The notes beneath the pieces were generated by a model. It did not search any database. It saw only the letters and a program-made list of their open reading frames with translations, and was not told where the DNA came from. Below are positions 27,128 through 35,838 of a DNA stretch of 64,000 nt, piece after piece. Position 1 is the stretch's first letter, and every line of letters starts with the position of its first letter. This DNA comes from Actinospica robiniae DSM 44927 (lineage in GTDB: Bacteria; Actinomycetota; Actinomycetes; Streptomycetales; Catenulisporaceae), in the NCBI RefSeq assembly GCF_000504285.1, contig NZ_KI632511.1, forward strand, positions 6,492,154 through 6,556,153, given 5' to 3'. Position numbers and translations under genes: made by a program.

Positions 27128-29380
27128 TCAAACAAGGTCTGGTGCCGGAGCCGAGCTTACGGTGAGGGTTCCGTCGGTGACGCCTCGTGCCGTCAGTGCG
27201 CGGATCCGGTCCACCGCGCCCAGCTGCTCCGCTATCAGGTCCCTGCGTTTGTGCAGGTCTCTCAGCAATACGTCGTAGTGCGTGATCTCTCGGGCGTTGA
27301 GCACAGGCAGCTCGAGGTCGTCGAGCTTGCGGGCCGGGCGTACTGCGGTCTTCGCGCGTCCGGCGCCGCGTCCCGCGCTGAGCAGGGCCGCCAGTACCCG
27401 CGGCGTGGGCAGCGTTTCGGTCTCTGCCCGGCTGCCGGGGCGGATGCGCAGTGCTCGAGCGGGGAACTCAACGACGTTCGCGCCCCGCTCATCCACGTAC
27501 ACGGTCACCTCGTCGCCGATGCAGATCACGACATCTCCGGGTTCGGTCAGCTGCGACTGCCCGTAGTTCGCGACCAGCGCAAGCAGATCGATGCGCCGCT
27601 TGCCTACGCTTGCTCGCTCAGCCACCTCTGCCGCGCCGATCACACTGTGTTCGCCTTCCGCGCCAAGATGCGCCTGGTCTAGGCGCAGGCCCGGAACGAC
27701 CTCAATCCGCTTCGCCGCGATCAGGGCGCCCAGCGTCGTACGTGTCGGCGGGCCGTCGGTGCGACGCTGCGGCACAGCGGGCAGCAACCGGGGCAGCTTC
27801 GCTGCCTTCTCCCGGATGTCGGAAAGTTCTGCTTCGGCCTGCCGGATGGCGTGCACTCGCTCGTCCGCACCGTGGCGCACCTCGTAGAGCGACGGCCTGC
27901 GCGGGGGATCGAGCGCTGCGCCCGGCTGCTGCGCGAGTTCCCGGATCCCGACCGGAACGCCGTACCGCAGCCGGTAGCCGGCCGGGTCGTATCCTGCCGC
28001 GCGCCAGTGGTGGACGTCCTGCGCCAGGTCACCTACGACCTCGTCAATCAACGGCTGAGCGGAGACGTCGCACAGTAGGATCCTGCCTCGCGCCTGCGCC
28101 ACCGGCCTGCGCCGCAGAATCCACAGCGCGCTCTGATAGCCGGCACGGAATGGGAGCATGCCGCCGGGCAGCCGGATAACCGTCTCCACGGCGCCGGAAT
28201 CGAGCAGGCGCCGTCGCTCGCGCTCTGCCTGCGATGTCAGCGGCAGTGATCCGACGAGCGCGTCGGCGGGACCGAATGCCAGGATCGTCGAGCACTGGTC
28301 GCCGCTGTCCGCCAGGATGCGCTGGATTTGCGTAAACACCCGCACGCCGTCGCGATCTTCCGCTGCCTCATACGGCAGACAGGCCACGGCAATGTCCGGA
28401 TCAGCCAGGTCCAGCCGGAGGTCGGCGCCGACCTGAAGATCGAGGTTTAGATAGTCGACCCCTTGGGTCAGCATCCGGCGACGGGCCAGGCGTGCGAGCG
28501 CCGGATCGGATTCGGCAGCGAGCACGGTGACGTCCACGTCCGGGCCTGCTTCTTCGGCCAGCGCCTGCAGCACATCTCCGGCACCGGCCCGGAAGTCGGC
28601 GATCGCCACCGATCCTTCGCGACGCGCATGCGCCGCGGCGCCGGACAACCTCGCAATCAGCACGGCTAGCTGCGGGACGAGAGTGTGCACAGTCAATGTG
28701 GTCATCCCAAGCCGGTGACGCGCCGCCAGCACCCGCTCCAACGCGTTGTCCGCGCCGTACGCGGCTTCAGCCAGCGAGTCCGCCAGCCGTGCCAGCGCCA
28801 CCGACTTTGCGTCGGCACCCTCGATCTCGCTGAGGAGGAACTCGTCCTCCTCGTCTTCGTCCCGGGCGCGCTTGACGATCCGGGCCCAAGCACGCTCGCG
28901 CGACGCCACGGCATCAGCGGAATCGTGCTCGCCCGCGGTGAGCGGCCCGTCGGCGTCGTCGAGCGCCCGCAGACACAGCAGAGAACTGGTGATCTGCAAC
29001 AACCGACCCGCGCCGAATTCCGCCGCGTACCCCGAGAGTGAATGCAGTGCAGCCTCGAACTGGAGCTCGGACGGCTGCGCATGCCCGAGATTGCCGTGCG
29101 CCAACAGCCACGCGATGACCTCGTTCACGGAGAACTGCGGGCGTGCCGGATCCGGCCCGGCATGTGCAGGGAAGTCCGCGAAGCGTCGGCGCCAGTTCGT
29201 CGCCGCGGGTCGGCTGACGCCGGCCAACTGCGCGATCTCCGCGAGCGTCATCAAGCCCGTGGTCACACTGGAACCATCCGTGTCGGGCACGTCCGTCCTC
29301 CCCGAGCGTGTGCCATCCTGGGTGCGCGCTCTTTTCTTGCGCGACGTCAGCACTCTAGCCGGGCCGCCAGACGTCTGCAC
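27128..29380 (-). CDS. HTH + degenerate N6-methyltransferase + TRD-like protein
   Basis: A 750-aa protein leading the type I R-M operon. Residues about 44-95 form a helix-turn-helix (LAEIAQLAGVSRPAATNWRR). Residues 255-430 follow the N6_Mtase fold: motif I is partly kept (ADFRAGAGDV, 261-270), and the later LP-x-G strand is clear (ETVIRLPGGMLPFRAGYQSA). Motif IV, NPPF/Y in active enzymes, reads CLPY at 334-337, so adenine methylation is unlikely. The C-terminal 200 residues resemble one HsdS target-recognition half (LTEPGDVVICIGDE, LDDLELPVLNAREITHYDVL). The start is uncertain: GTG 29380 or ATG 29251. It is possibly a regulator or DNA-recognition accessory of HsdMSR. Confidence 0.75.
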   Translation of the reverse strand: MQTSGGPARVLTSRKKRARTQDGTRSGRTDVPDTDGSSVTTGLMTLAEIAQLAGVSRPAATNWRRRFADFPAHAGPDPARPQFSVNEVIAWLLAHGNLGHAQPSELQFEAALHSLSGYAAEFGAGRLLQITSSLLCLRALDDADGPLTAGEHDSADAVASRERAWARIVKRARDEDEEDEFLLSEIEGADAKSVALARLADSLAEAAYGADNALERVLAARHRLGMTTLTVHTLVPQLAVLIARLSGAAAHARREGSVAIADFRAGAGDVLQALAEEAGPDVDVTVLAAESDPALARLARRRMLTQGVDYLNLDLQVGADLRLDLADPDIAVACLPYEAAEDRDGVRVFTQIQRILADSGDQCSTILAFGPADALVGSLPLTSQAERERRRLLDSGAVETVIRLPGGMLPFRAGYQSALWILRRRPVAQARGRILLCDVSAQPLIDEVVGDLAQDVHHWRAAGYDPAGYRLRYGVPVGIRELAQQPGAALDPPRRPSLYEVRHGADERVHAIRQAEAELSDIREKAAKLPRLLPAVPQRRTDGPPTRTTLGALIAAKRIEVVPGLRLDQAHLGAEGEHSVIGAAEVAERASVGKRRIDLLALVANYGQSQLTEPGDVVICIGDEVTVYVDERGANVVEFPARALRIRPGSRAETETLPTPRVLAALLSAGRGAGRAKTAVRPARKLDDLELPVLNAREITHYDVLLRDLHKRRDLIAEQLGAVDRIRALTARGVTDGTLTVSSAPAPDLV

Positions 29381-29391
29381 TCTCGATCATT

Positions 29392-29407
29392 GTTAAACCC
29401 CCTTAAC
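29392..29407. promoter_or_regulatory. possible operator GTTAA-N6-TTAAC
   Basis: A short palindrome in an AT-richer patch between the divergent HTH/pseudo-methyltransferase gene and the lipoprotein gene. It starts 12 bases upstream of GTG 29380, where an operator for the HTH protein would be expected. Its arms are only 5 bp, so this is a weak call. Confidence 0.3.
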
Positions 29408-29503
29408 GCTGAATCCACTGGCTTGGCAACCCAGGCAGCGCGCACAGTTGCGGCACGCCGACGGCATCGTCGGCGACTGTCGAACGCTAAGGGAGTAGCA
29501 ACG

Positions 29504-30118
29504 ATGACCAGGTCCGCGAACGCCCGTACCGCCCGGTTCCTTTCCGCAGCAGCCCTCGCCGCCAGCCTCATCGCAACGGCCAGCGCCTGCGATCTGGGCT
29601 CCGACGGCGGCGTCAACACCTCGGCCGACCACACCACGCACAGCGCGGCTTCAGCCGCCACGGCCGGATCCTCAGCCCACAAGACCGGTTCACAGAAGGC
29701 GAAGGTCGGCGACTCGATTACGCTCGCAAGCGAGATCGACAACGACAAGGTGACCGTCAAGCTCATCAAAATCGTCACCAGTGGCGTGCACGCCACCGAC
29801 GGCTTCTCGACCCCGGACAACGGCAAGCGCTACGTCGCCGTCCAGTTCCGTCTGACCAACAGCGGCACCAACGCGTTCAGCGACGACCCCTACCTCGACG
29901 TCCAGATCCTCGACGATGCGGGCCAGTCCTTCCAGCCCGAAATCATGATGACCGACTCCACGGCCGGCCACGGGTTCGCCTCCACCGTCAACATCGCGCC
30001 CGGAGATTCCCAGCTCGGCTTCATCATCGTGCAGATGCCCACCAAGGACGAACCCGCCGACGTCCAGTTCTCGCTCGACGGCGGCCTCGGCGCCACCGCG
30101 CAATGGCAGGCCTCGTAG
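29504..30118 (+). CDS. DUF4352 lipoprotein
   Basis: A 204-aa exported protein with a signal peptide ending in a lipobox-like ATASAC (Cys about 27), a Ser/Thr/Ala linker, and a DUF4352 immunoglobulin-like domain (VGDSITLASEIDNDKVTVKL, KRYVAVQFRLTNSGTNAFSD, IAPGDSQLGFIIVQMP). Such lipoproteins sit on the outer face of the membrane; their function is mostly unknown. ATG 29504 has a gggag ribosome binding site 9 bases upstream. A strong hairpin follows about 80 bases downstream. Confidence 0.85.
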   Translation: MTRSANARTARFLSAAALAASLIATASACDLGSDGGVNTSADHTTHSAASAATAGSSAHKTGSQKAKVGDSITLASEIDNDKVTVKLIKIVTSGVHATDGFSTPDNGKRYVAVQFRLTNSGTNAFSDDPYLDVQILDDAGQSFQPEIMMTDSTAGHGFASTVNIAPGDSQLGFIIVQMPTKDEPADVQFSLDGGLGATAQWQAS

Positions 30119-30197
30119 GGCCGACCCCGGCTCCAAGCTGTTGAGCGCTTGATCCAGGCCGACCCGCCACCCCTCTCCCGTAATCAACCGCCGTCGC

Positions 30198-30232
30198 GTC
30201 CGGCCGTGCCGCCACCACGGCACGAGCCGGAC
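30198..30232 (+). terminator. strong hairpin after DUF4352 gene
   Basis: Arms of 14 bases (gtccggccgtgccg and its complement with one bulged A) enclose a 6-base loop (ccacca). It lies 80 bases after the lipoprotein stop and 56 bases before the next start, so it fits an intrinsic terminator without a T-tract. Confidence 0.6.
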
Positions 30233-30287
30233 GCCGGGCCTGAAAGAGGCCGAATTCGCTTTCCTTCCCCGAGCCGAAGAGGTGACC

Positions 30288-31961
30288 ATGCGCAACCTCC
30301 GCACCGTCAGTGACATCCGCACCCTCTACAAGCTGCAGCACACCGCCGGCGACGCCAACGATGTCCTTGGACTCCTCGACGCCGAGCTGCTCGACCGCCT
30401 CAAGGCCCAGATCGACTTCCCGGACTACGGCCCCGACGTCACCGCCGTCTTCATCATGGCCCAGTGGCCAGTCCTGCAAGCCAGCTGGTGCGAGCAGGCC
30501 GAGGCGACCGCGGGTGTCCCCGTGGCCGGAACCCAGCAGGACGCCGGGGCGCTGCTGATCCTGTCCGTCGACGGCGAGCTGTACGTGCTCGTATACGGCG
30601 AAGGGCACCGGCTCGTGCCCGACGGGTTGAAGGACCGGCGCTTCGGGATCGCCTACGTCGCCCGCACGATCGACGCCGAGAAGATCAACTCCGTCGCCCG
30701 GCGCAGCCTCGGCATGGGCGGCCGGACCGCGATCACCCACGTCGCCGCTGGCGCGCCATGGTGGATGCTCAGCGTGCACTCCGAGCTCCAGGTCATCCGG
30801 AACCTCGGCGGCAAAGCCGCCGGCGACCTGAAGCTCACCTGCGCCGAAAACCGTACCCGACCAGTCACGCTGCACGGCGGCGTCGGCCTGCGCGCCCGCT
30901 TCGGCCTCGACGGTGCCGCCCTGATCGCCGACATCCGCGAGATCGCCCGCGTGCTCCGAGAACAGCCTCCAGCCCCCGGCCTCGAGATTATCGACCACCT
31001 CGAACCCGTCGCGGACCCGGCCATAATCTCCCAGTTGGACGATGCCCTCGACGAGCGACTCGGCCGCCGCGATGCGTCCGGAATCACGCTCGTCGCTCCG
31101 GGCGAGTACGCCGAGGACTGGGAAGACGCCAAGTCGTTCCAGCTGCGCATCGGCTCAGCGGAATCCGCCACCACGACGCCAGAGCCGACGCTGCAAGATG
31201 TCGTGCGCCGCGCACATCTACAGCAGCGACCAGGCAGACGGATCACAGCGCTCAAGCGCGGAACCATCGAGGCGTTCCGCGACCGGCGGCACACCGACAG
31301 GCTCTTCAGCGTCGCGCCGTACAAGTGCATCGAGGTCGAAGCCTCGATCAACTCACGCCGATTCGTCCTGATGGAAGGGCACTGGTACGAGCTCGACCGC
31401 GCCTACCTCGGGAGCCGACGCGATCGGATCCGGAGTCTGTTCCCCGCACAGCCCTGCCTGAAACTGCCCGGTTGGCACCGCACGACGCACCCCCGCGAAG
31501 AGGACTACTGCCGTGCGGTGCCGGGAGCGGTCGACGGGTACGTCAACCTGGACCAGAAGACCATCCCGAACCCGCTGCGCCCGTCGACCGGCACCCTCGA
31601 GATCTGCGACGGCCTCGCCGACGACGACACCCTCGTGCTGATCAAACGCGCGGCCAGCGCCAAGCCGCTGAGCCACCTGTTCTGGCAGGCCATCAACGCC
31701 GTCCAGACACTCCTCGGCCACGCCAGCGCACGGGCCGACTTCGCCGAACTGGTGGCGACCCACGGCTCGGGCCGCACCATCCCGCCGGACTTCGTCCCCA
31801 AGAAGCTGGTCTTCGCCATCCTGCACGAGAGGGGCTTGCCGGTCACCCCCGAGTCACTCCCACCGTTCGCGCTGCTCGCGCTGGCCACGGCCACCGACAG
31901 CCTCAACGAGATCGGCGTCGAGGTCGAAGTGATCAGCGTCAGCCCGCGTATGGCTCCGTGA
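30288..31961 (+). CDS. DUF6119 / TIGR04141-like protein
   Basis: A protein of about 557 aa that fits the sporadically distributed TIGR04141/DUF6119 family in length and layout. The central block (LKDRRFGIAYVARTIDAEKI, then SVARRSLGMGGRTAITHVAA) matches the FG...VN.I....I....RSL pattern. The C-terminal part (RFVLMEGHWYELDRAYL; YVNLDQKTIPNP; LEICDGLADDDTLVLIKRAA; SHLFWQAINAVQTLL) has the lysine/aspartate-rich strands of that family and resembles nuclease-like folds. The biochemical function is unknown; members often lie in mobile or defence regions. ATG 30288 follows gaagaggtg. The family call is from memory of the pattern. Confidence 0.6.
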   Translation: MRNLRTVSDIRTLYKLQHTAGDANDVLGLLDAELLDRLKAQIDFPDYGPDVTAVFIMAQWPVLQASWCEQAEATAGVPVAGTQQDAGALLILSVDGELYVLVYGEGHRLVPDGLKDRRFGIAYVARTIDAEKINSVARRSLGMGGRTAITHVAAGAPWWMLSVHSELQVIRNLGGKAAGDLKLTCAENRTRPVTLHGGVGLRARFGLDGAALIADIREIARVLREQPPAPGLEIIDHLEPVADPAIISQLDDALDERLGRRDASGITLVAPGEYAEDWEDAKSFQLRIGSAESATTTPEPTLQDVVRRAHLQQRPGRRITALKRGTIEAFRDRRHTDRLFSVAPYKCIEVEASINSRRFVLMEGHWYELDRAYLGSRRDRIRSLFPAQPCLKLPGWHRTTHPREEDYCRAVPGAVDGYVNLDQKTIPNPLRPSTGTLEICDGLADDDTLVLIKRAASAKPLSHLFWQAINAVQTLLGHASARADFAELVATHGSGRTIPPDFVPKKLVFAILHERGLPVTPESLPPFALLALATATDSLNEIGVEVEVISVSPRMAP

Positions 31962-32157
31962 TGGCCTAGAAAATGAGCACGCCACTCATGACTCCGAACT
32001 CGCGACGTGGCGCGGCTTTCTTTCGGTGGCTCACGCATGCTGCCCCGCGGCCGTTTGATCCCGCCCTCCTCAGTCGAACGACCCGTGTAGCCTGACTGTC
32101 AGCGCAGATGTGCGTTGAGAGTCAAGCCCTCATCGCCCGCGGGACAAGGCCGGAAGG

Positions 32158-33060
32158 ATGGCTGTGACAGAAGCCGCACCAGCCCGAGAGGATCGGGCAC
32201 GCAAAGTATTCGTGGTCCATGGACGGAACGACGACGCGCGGTTGGCCATGTTCACGTTCTTGCGGGCACTTGACCTGTCGCCCATCGAATGGTCGGAGGC
32301 GATCACGATGACTGGCGAGGGGTCACCGTACATCGGTAAAGTCCTAGAAGTGGCTCTGGAAGCTGCCCAGGCCATCGTCGTGCTCCTGACACCCGATGAC
32401 ATCGCGTACTTGCGGACAGAATACGCGCACGGACCGAATGATCCCGAAGGAACACCGCAGGCGCAGGCCCGGCCGAATGTCCTGTTCGAAGCCGGTATGG
32501 CGATGGGTCAAGCCCCGAATCGGACAGTGCTTGTGGAACTCGGCGAGCTTCGTCCCTTCAGCGACGTTGCCGGTCGGCACGCGGTGCGCATGTCAAATGG
32601 TGCAGATAGACGCCAAGCGCTTGCTCAGAGGCTTAAGACCGCGGGCTGCTCGGTCAACACTGGCGGCACGGACTGGTTCACCGCAGGCGACTTCACGCCG
32701 CCTGACCCGCCAGGAGGCGGCATCGCGCTGGGCAAGCGAGTTCCGAGTGGTACCGCCGTGGCGAAGGTTCAGGTTGACGCGAGGTATCACGATCGAGCCA
32801 ACGGTGGACGACTAGAAATCATTAATCAAGGACTCGAAGATATCTATAACCTGGACGTGTCCCTGCCAGAAGAGATTCTAGGTTTCCGAATCATCAGCCA
32901 AGATCTACCTCTCACGAGACTTCCCGCAGGGAAGAGCGCGCATCTAGTATGTTCGCGTACAATGCCGAGCAATGCCAGCCATTTCGACGTAACTATCACG
33001 GGCCACACGGCCGAGGGCAAGCCCATCCGCAAAGAATGCTTCATTAGCTTGGTGGGCTGA
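32158..33060 (+). CDS. TIR-like domain protein (CAP12/Pycsar type), predicted NADase
   Basis: A 300-aa protein. Residues 16-150 form a predicted nucleotide-binding TIR-like domain (PF10137 type): KVFVVHGRNDDARLAMFTFL, AIVVLLTPDD and RPNVLFEAGMAMG, in which Glu111 is the candidate catalytic residue for NAD cleavage. Residues 190-300 form a beta-rich domain of unknown type (LEIINQGLEDIYNLDVSLPE) that may sense an invader signal. TIR domains are effectors in several anti-phage systems; no cyclase (CBASS/Pycsar), ThsA or NACHT gene is next to it. The zinc-ribbon gene starts two bases after its stop. The second half is AT-richer than the surrounding DNA. Confidence 0.75.
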   Translation: MAVTEAAPAREDRARKVFVVHGRNDDARLAMFTFLRALDLSPIEWSEAITMTGEGSPYIGKVLEVALEAAQAIVVLLTPDDIAYLRTEYAHGPNDPEGTPQAQARPNVLFEAGMAMGQAPNRTVLVELGELRPFSDVAGRHAVRMSNGADRRQALAQRLKTAGCSVNTGGTDWFTAGDFTPPDPPGGGIALGKRVPSGTAVAKVQVDARYHDRANGGRLEIINQGLEDIYNLDVSLPEEILGFRIISQDLPLTRLPAGKSAHLVCSRTMPSNASHFDVTITGHTAEGKPIRKECFISLVG

Positions 33061-33061
33061 G

Positions 33062-33520
33062 ATGAGCAGCTTCTCAGTGTCGATGCCGGTGGATGATGAT
33101 GGTTTCCTGCGACGCGAGTGTCCTCACTGCCTACTGCAGTTCAAGTGGCATCGCGGGCCAACCGCTGAGCAGCCGGACGGTGAGACTGACCCAGCAGTCT
33201 ACTTCTGTCCACTGTGTGGCGCCTCCGCAGCAGCCAATCAGTGGTGGACGGCTGAGCAGCTCGAGTATGCGCGACAACTAGCCGTCGGCCCGCTGCTGCG
33301 TGAGGCATATGGCAGTGCCCAGGAAGCCTTTCGCCGAATTAAGGGCATTACTATCTCGACGAGCGCCTTCTCTAATCCAAATGAGCCAGACGCACTGCAC
33401 GAGCCAAATGACATGATAATTGTTGCACCGCCATGCCACCCATGGGAACCGGTCAAGGTTCCCGAAGATCGCCTAACCCAAATCTATTGCCTTCGCTGCG
33501 GTCGCCAATTCGCCGCGTAG
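33062..33520 (+). CDS. zinc-ribbon protein coupled to TIR gene
   Basis: A 152-aa protein with three Cys pairs: CPHC (20-23), CPLC (49-52) and CLRC near the C-terminus (IYCLRCGRQF). Together they could hold one or two zinc ions. The middle part is helical (EQLEYARQLAVGPLLREAYG). The family is not recognised. The gene starts two bases after the TIR stop, so the two proteins are very likely made together. A role as sensor or DNA/RNA-binding partner of the TIR effector is inference. Confidence 0.65.
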   Translation: MSSFSVSMPVDDDGFLRRECPHCLLQFKWHRGPTAEQPDGETDPAVYFCPLCGASAAANQWWTAEQLEYARQLAVGPLLREAYGSAQEAFRRIKGITISTSAFSNPNEPDALHEPNDMIIVAPPCHPWEPVKVPEDRLTQIYCLRCGRQFAA

Positions 33521-33773
33521 TGGAGGCCCGCTGTCAACGGCCGCGTAGGTGTCGTACTCGACCATATTCGAATGAAAGGGCACCACAAAACCGCCACCAC
33601 CGAGAGTCTCGATGGCCACGACGCACCGCTGGCCGGCGAGGCGCCCCTGTCATGCATAAGTCGACCTTGTTTCCGGTAGACGCCCAGACGGGATCATTGA
33701 CCTACGGTCGCCGGACTCCATGGTTCTTTTCACAGTCGGATATGCCAACTTAACAAATCAGTGGAGGCATAAA

Positions 33774-34145
33774 ATGCCCGGCTGCACATACGACGCGCTG
33801 CTCAAAGCGATGCGCGAAAAGGCAGCTATCGATCCGAATGCTCGGTGGGCGGTCAGCGTCGTGTTCCTCATCAGCGAGCAGAAAATTAGCCGGGATCTGA
33901 AGTGGTTTCTGACCCACTGCGACGCTACCACGCCGAGGATCGATTGGAAGGCAATCCTCGGCGAAGGCACGTGGTCCGTCACGGAAAAGTCGATACTTCA
34001 GGCAGCCGCAGTCCTGTCGGGCGATAACCGCATGATTATCTATTTAGATCAGGTAGGTCAGCGGCTGAGTGGCTGGCATGTGGATGTTTTCTACTCGATG
34101 CTGGAAGCGCGCAATACGCAGAGGGTGCCCGAGAAATACTTATAG
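33774..34145 (+). CDS. small hypothetical protein, AT-richer
   Basis: A 123-aa protein starting behind a clear gtggagg ribosome binding site. It has no signal peptide or membrane helix; it is helical and basic, with VSVVFLISEQKISRDLKWFL and IIYLDQVGQRLSGWHVDVFY. The family is not recognised. Lower GC and its position behind the TIR/zinc-ribbon pair (250 bases) suggest it came with them. Similar direct copies of a catgcataagtcg motif flank it at about 33651 and 34384. Confidence 0.55.
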   Translation: MPGCTYDALLKAMREKAAIDPNARWAVSVVFLISEQKISRDLKWFLTHCDATTPRIDWKAILGEGTWSVTEKSILQAAAVLSGDNRMIIYLDQVGQRLSGWHVDVFYSMLEARNTQRVPEKYL

Positions 34146-34992
34146 AGAATTAAATCTCGATATGGGATGCCGTTGGCAATCTGGGGGACCCTTCATCCAT
34201 CACTGGTTCTAGGCTTGATCTCAGTGAACTGCAGGCGTTCAGCTCGTTAAAAATTTCTGCCACACTCCCAGTCGCCCGAACCCGAGCACTCCTCGGCCAG
34301 TTTCTCGACTGGGCGAATGCGAACCGTGCACCAGATCGGCCATCAGTTCCCGGCAATATCAGTGATACAAGACTTTACTTGCCATGCATAAGTCGGGTTC
34401 TGCATGGCAGAGCGTCGGTTGTGAGGCCCACAGGATGACATCACGATGGCGGGACCTGGCTTCGGTGTTTGTCCTGATGGTGGCGTTCCAATACTTCACC
34501 CGACGTCGCCCCAGGGCCGCCTGTCGGCCACAACGGGTAGAGCTCTCGTCGCCCGAAGCCGCCAAGCGCCACGTGGTCACTGGCAGCCGTGCCGGCCCTG
34601 TTCCGGGGACTGCTGCTGTCCCCCTAATGCGGGTTTGCGTCCACCGTCAGCCGTTCAAGCCCTTGCTCGGCTGCTGCCGCCCATCCGAAGCTCGACGCCC
34701 CACGCCCCAAGGCTGGTACCCGCTCTTCCCCAACCTCGTGGTCGCAGAGTCGCTTCTGGACAGACTCAGCAACACGAGCCACCAGGTGTTCATGAACGGC
34801 CCCTCGACAAGACTGCCCCTACCAGGGGTTTCATCCTGTCGTGACAGCGCGTCAGATCATGGACGGACGATGGGGCTCTACGCTGCCGTCACAACGAGCA
34901 CTCACGATGTTGCGCGGAAGACCTCAGTCTGGCTGTCCAATATCAGAATCCCGTGGGGTAGACGAATTCGGCCGGATATTGAGGAATTTCAA
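34146..34992. other. non-coding or decayed stretch
   Basis: About 850 bases with no convincing gene. Positions 34154-34436 hold an open frame without a start codon (for example LDLSELQAFSSLKISATLPV), which may be a gene remnant. At 34381-34408 lies an inverted repeat (gccatgca, 12-base spacer, tgcatggc). The rest shows no codon bias that I trust. Confidence 0.4.
34381..34408. repeat. 8-bp inverted repeat enclosing a gcataagtcg motif
   Basis: Perfect arms gccatgca (34381-34388) and tgcatggc (34401-34408). The left arm runs into gcataagtcg, a motif also seen at 33654 and, as gcataagttcg, at 40407 and 43073. It could be an operator or the scar of an insertion element. Confidence 0.4.
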
Positions 34993-35595
34993 TCAGGAAC
35001 TCGGCCTCGGATAAGAGGACTCAAGGTTGTTGGCGAGTTGGTTGGCCTGCACGGTCTCGAGGTTCGCGGTGTGGGATGCGTCGGAGCCGACGATGATGAA
35101 ATGGATGCCGGGGTATGCGGCTGCGCGTGCGCGGGCTGCGGCGGCTGGCTGCGTTCCGGTGGCCACAATGACATTGCACGCCTGTTGTGCAAGAGAATTG
35201 AGATATGCCTCAGTGTTTGCGAGTGTGTCGGTGCCATTGACGGCCAGGTAGTGGGCCTGCTCCGTGGTTGCACGTGAAGCAGTCTGCATCGCGGACCAGA
35301 CGGGTGCCGCTGCGGCGCTGGTGACTCCCTGGCTGTCGGCGAGCAGGCAGGTTGTGTAGGAACTGTACTGTCGGGCGGTGGTGGGGGCCTCATACCGATG
35401 TGACTCGTGGGGCCAAAAGGCGGCTGCTGCCAACGAGAGTGCCGCGAGTGCGAGGCCGCTGCAAGCAGCAGCAGTGGCGTACGGTCGCACCTGGGCCAAT
35501 TTGAGTAGCCGTTCCAGGCCCGGGATGGGGAGCCTGCGCGTGTCGGGCACCTGACTGCGCGTGGTGATGTTGTTGCGGCTGCGTGCGCCCGCCAT
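34993..35595 (-). CDS. membrane-anchored exported protein, BMP-like fold
   Basis: A 200-aa protein from ATG 35595, with gaaggg as a possible ribosome binding site. One transmembrane helix (residues about 35-58, YATAAACSGLALAALSLAAA) is followed by an extracellular domain that looks like part of a periplasmic-binding or Bmp-type protein: QQACNVIVATGTQPAAAARA, then YPGIHFIIVGSDAS. The family is about twice this length, so this may be a short variant or a truncated copy. The function is unknown. Confidence 0.55.
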   Translation of the reverse strand: MAGARSRNNITTRSQVPDTRRLPIPGLERLLKLAQVRPYATAAACSGLALAALSLAAAAFWPHESHRYEAPTTARQYSSYTTCLLADSQGVTSAAAAPVWSAMQTASRATTEQAHYLAVNGTDTLANTEAYLNSLAQQACNVIVATGTQPAAAARARAAAYPGIHFIIVGSDASHTANLETVQANQLANNLESSYPRPSS

Positions 35596-35838
35596 CGCGG
35601 CCCTTCGGCTTGTGGGGTTTGGGGGGAGCACTATAACCCACGAGTCCGTGTGCTGGGGCAGGCGCGCACGCGGAAAGGTAACGGTTCGGCCACGCGGCGC
35701 CGGGGATGTCCGGCTCTGGGGTCAATGTTCTATGTCTTGATTTTGAAACAGTCTTGTGCGCGAGACGGCACTCCTGGTAGTCATGCGGAGTTCCATGTTC
35801 GCGATCATTCACAGTGAGAGCCCTGGGGGGGGGGTCTG

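Noticed and set aside
27128-29380. BREX (PglX) or DISARM methyltransferase
   Set aside because: No PglZ, BrxC/PglY or DrmA/B genes nearby; the neighbours are a standard hsdM, hsdS and hsdR, and the catalytic motif is degenerate.
30464-31969. 501-codon open frame overlapping the DUF6119-like gene
   Set aside because: Arg/Pro-rich, without domains; a shadow of the real frame, which shows strand and helix patterns and family similarity.
32158-33060. CBASS, Pycsar or Thoeris assignment for the TIR gene
   Set aside because: No nucleotide cyclase, ThsA-like or SLOG gene nearby; only the TIR-like domain is shared.
35823-35831. G-run before the Rhs-like gene as a phase-variation tract
   Set aside because: It lies before the proposed start, a single homopolymer in high-GC DNA; no evidence of length variation in one sequence.
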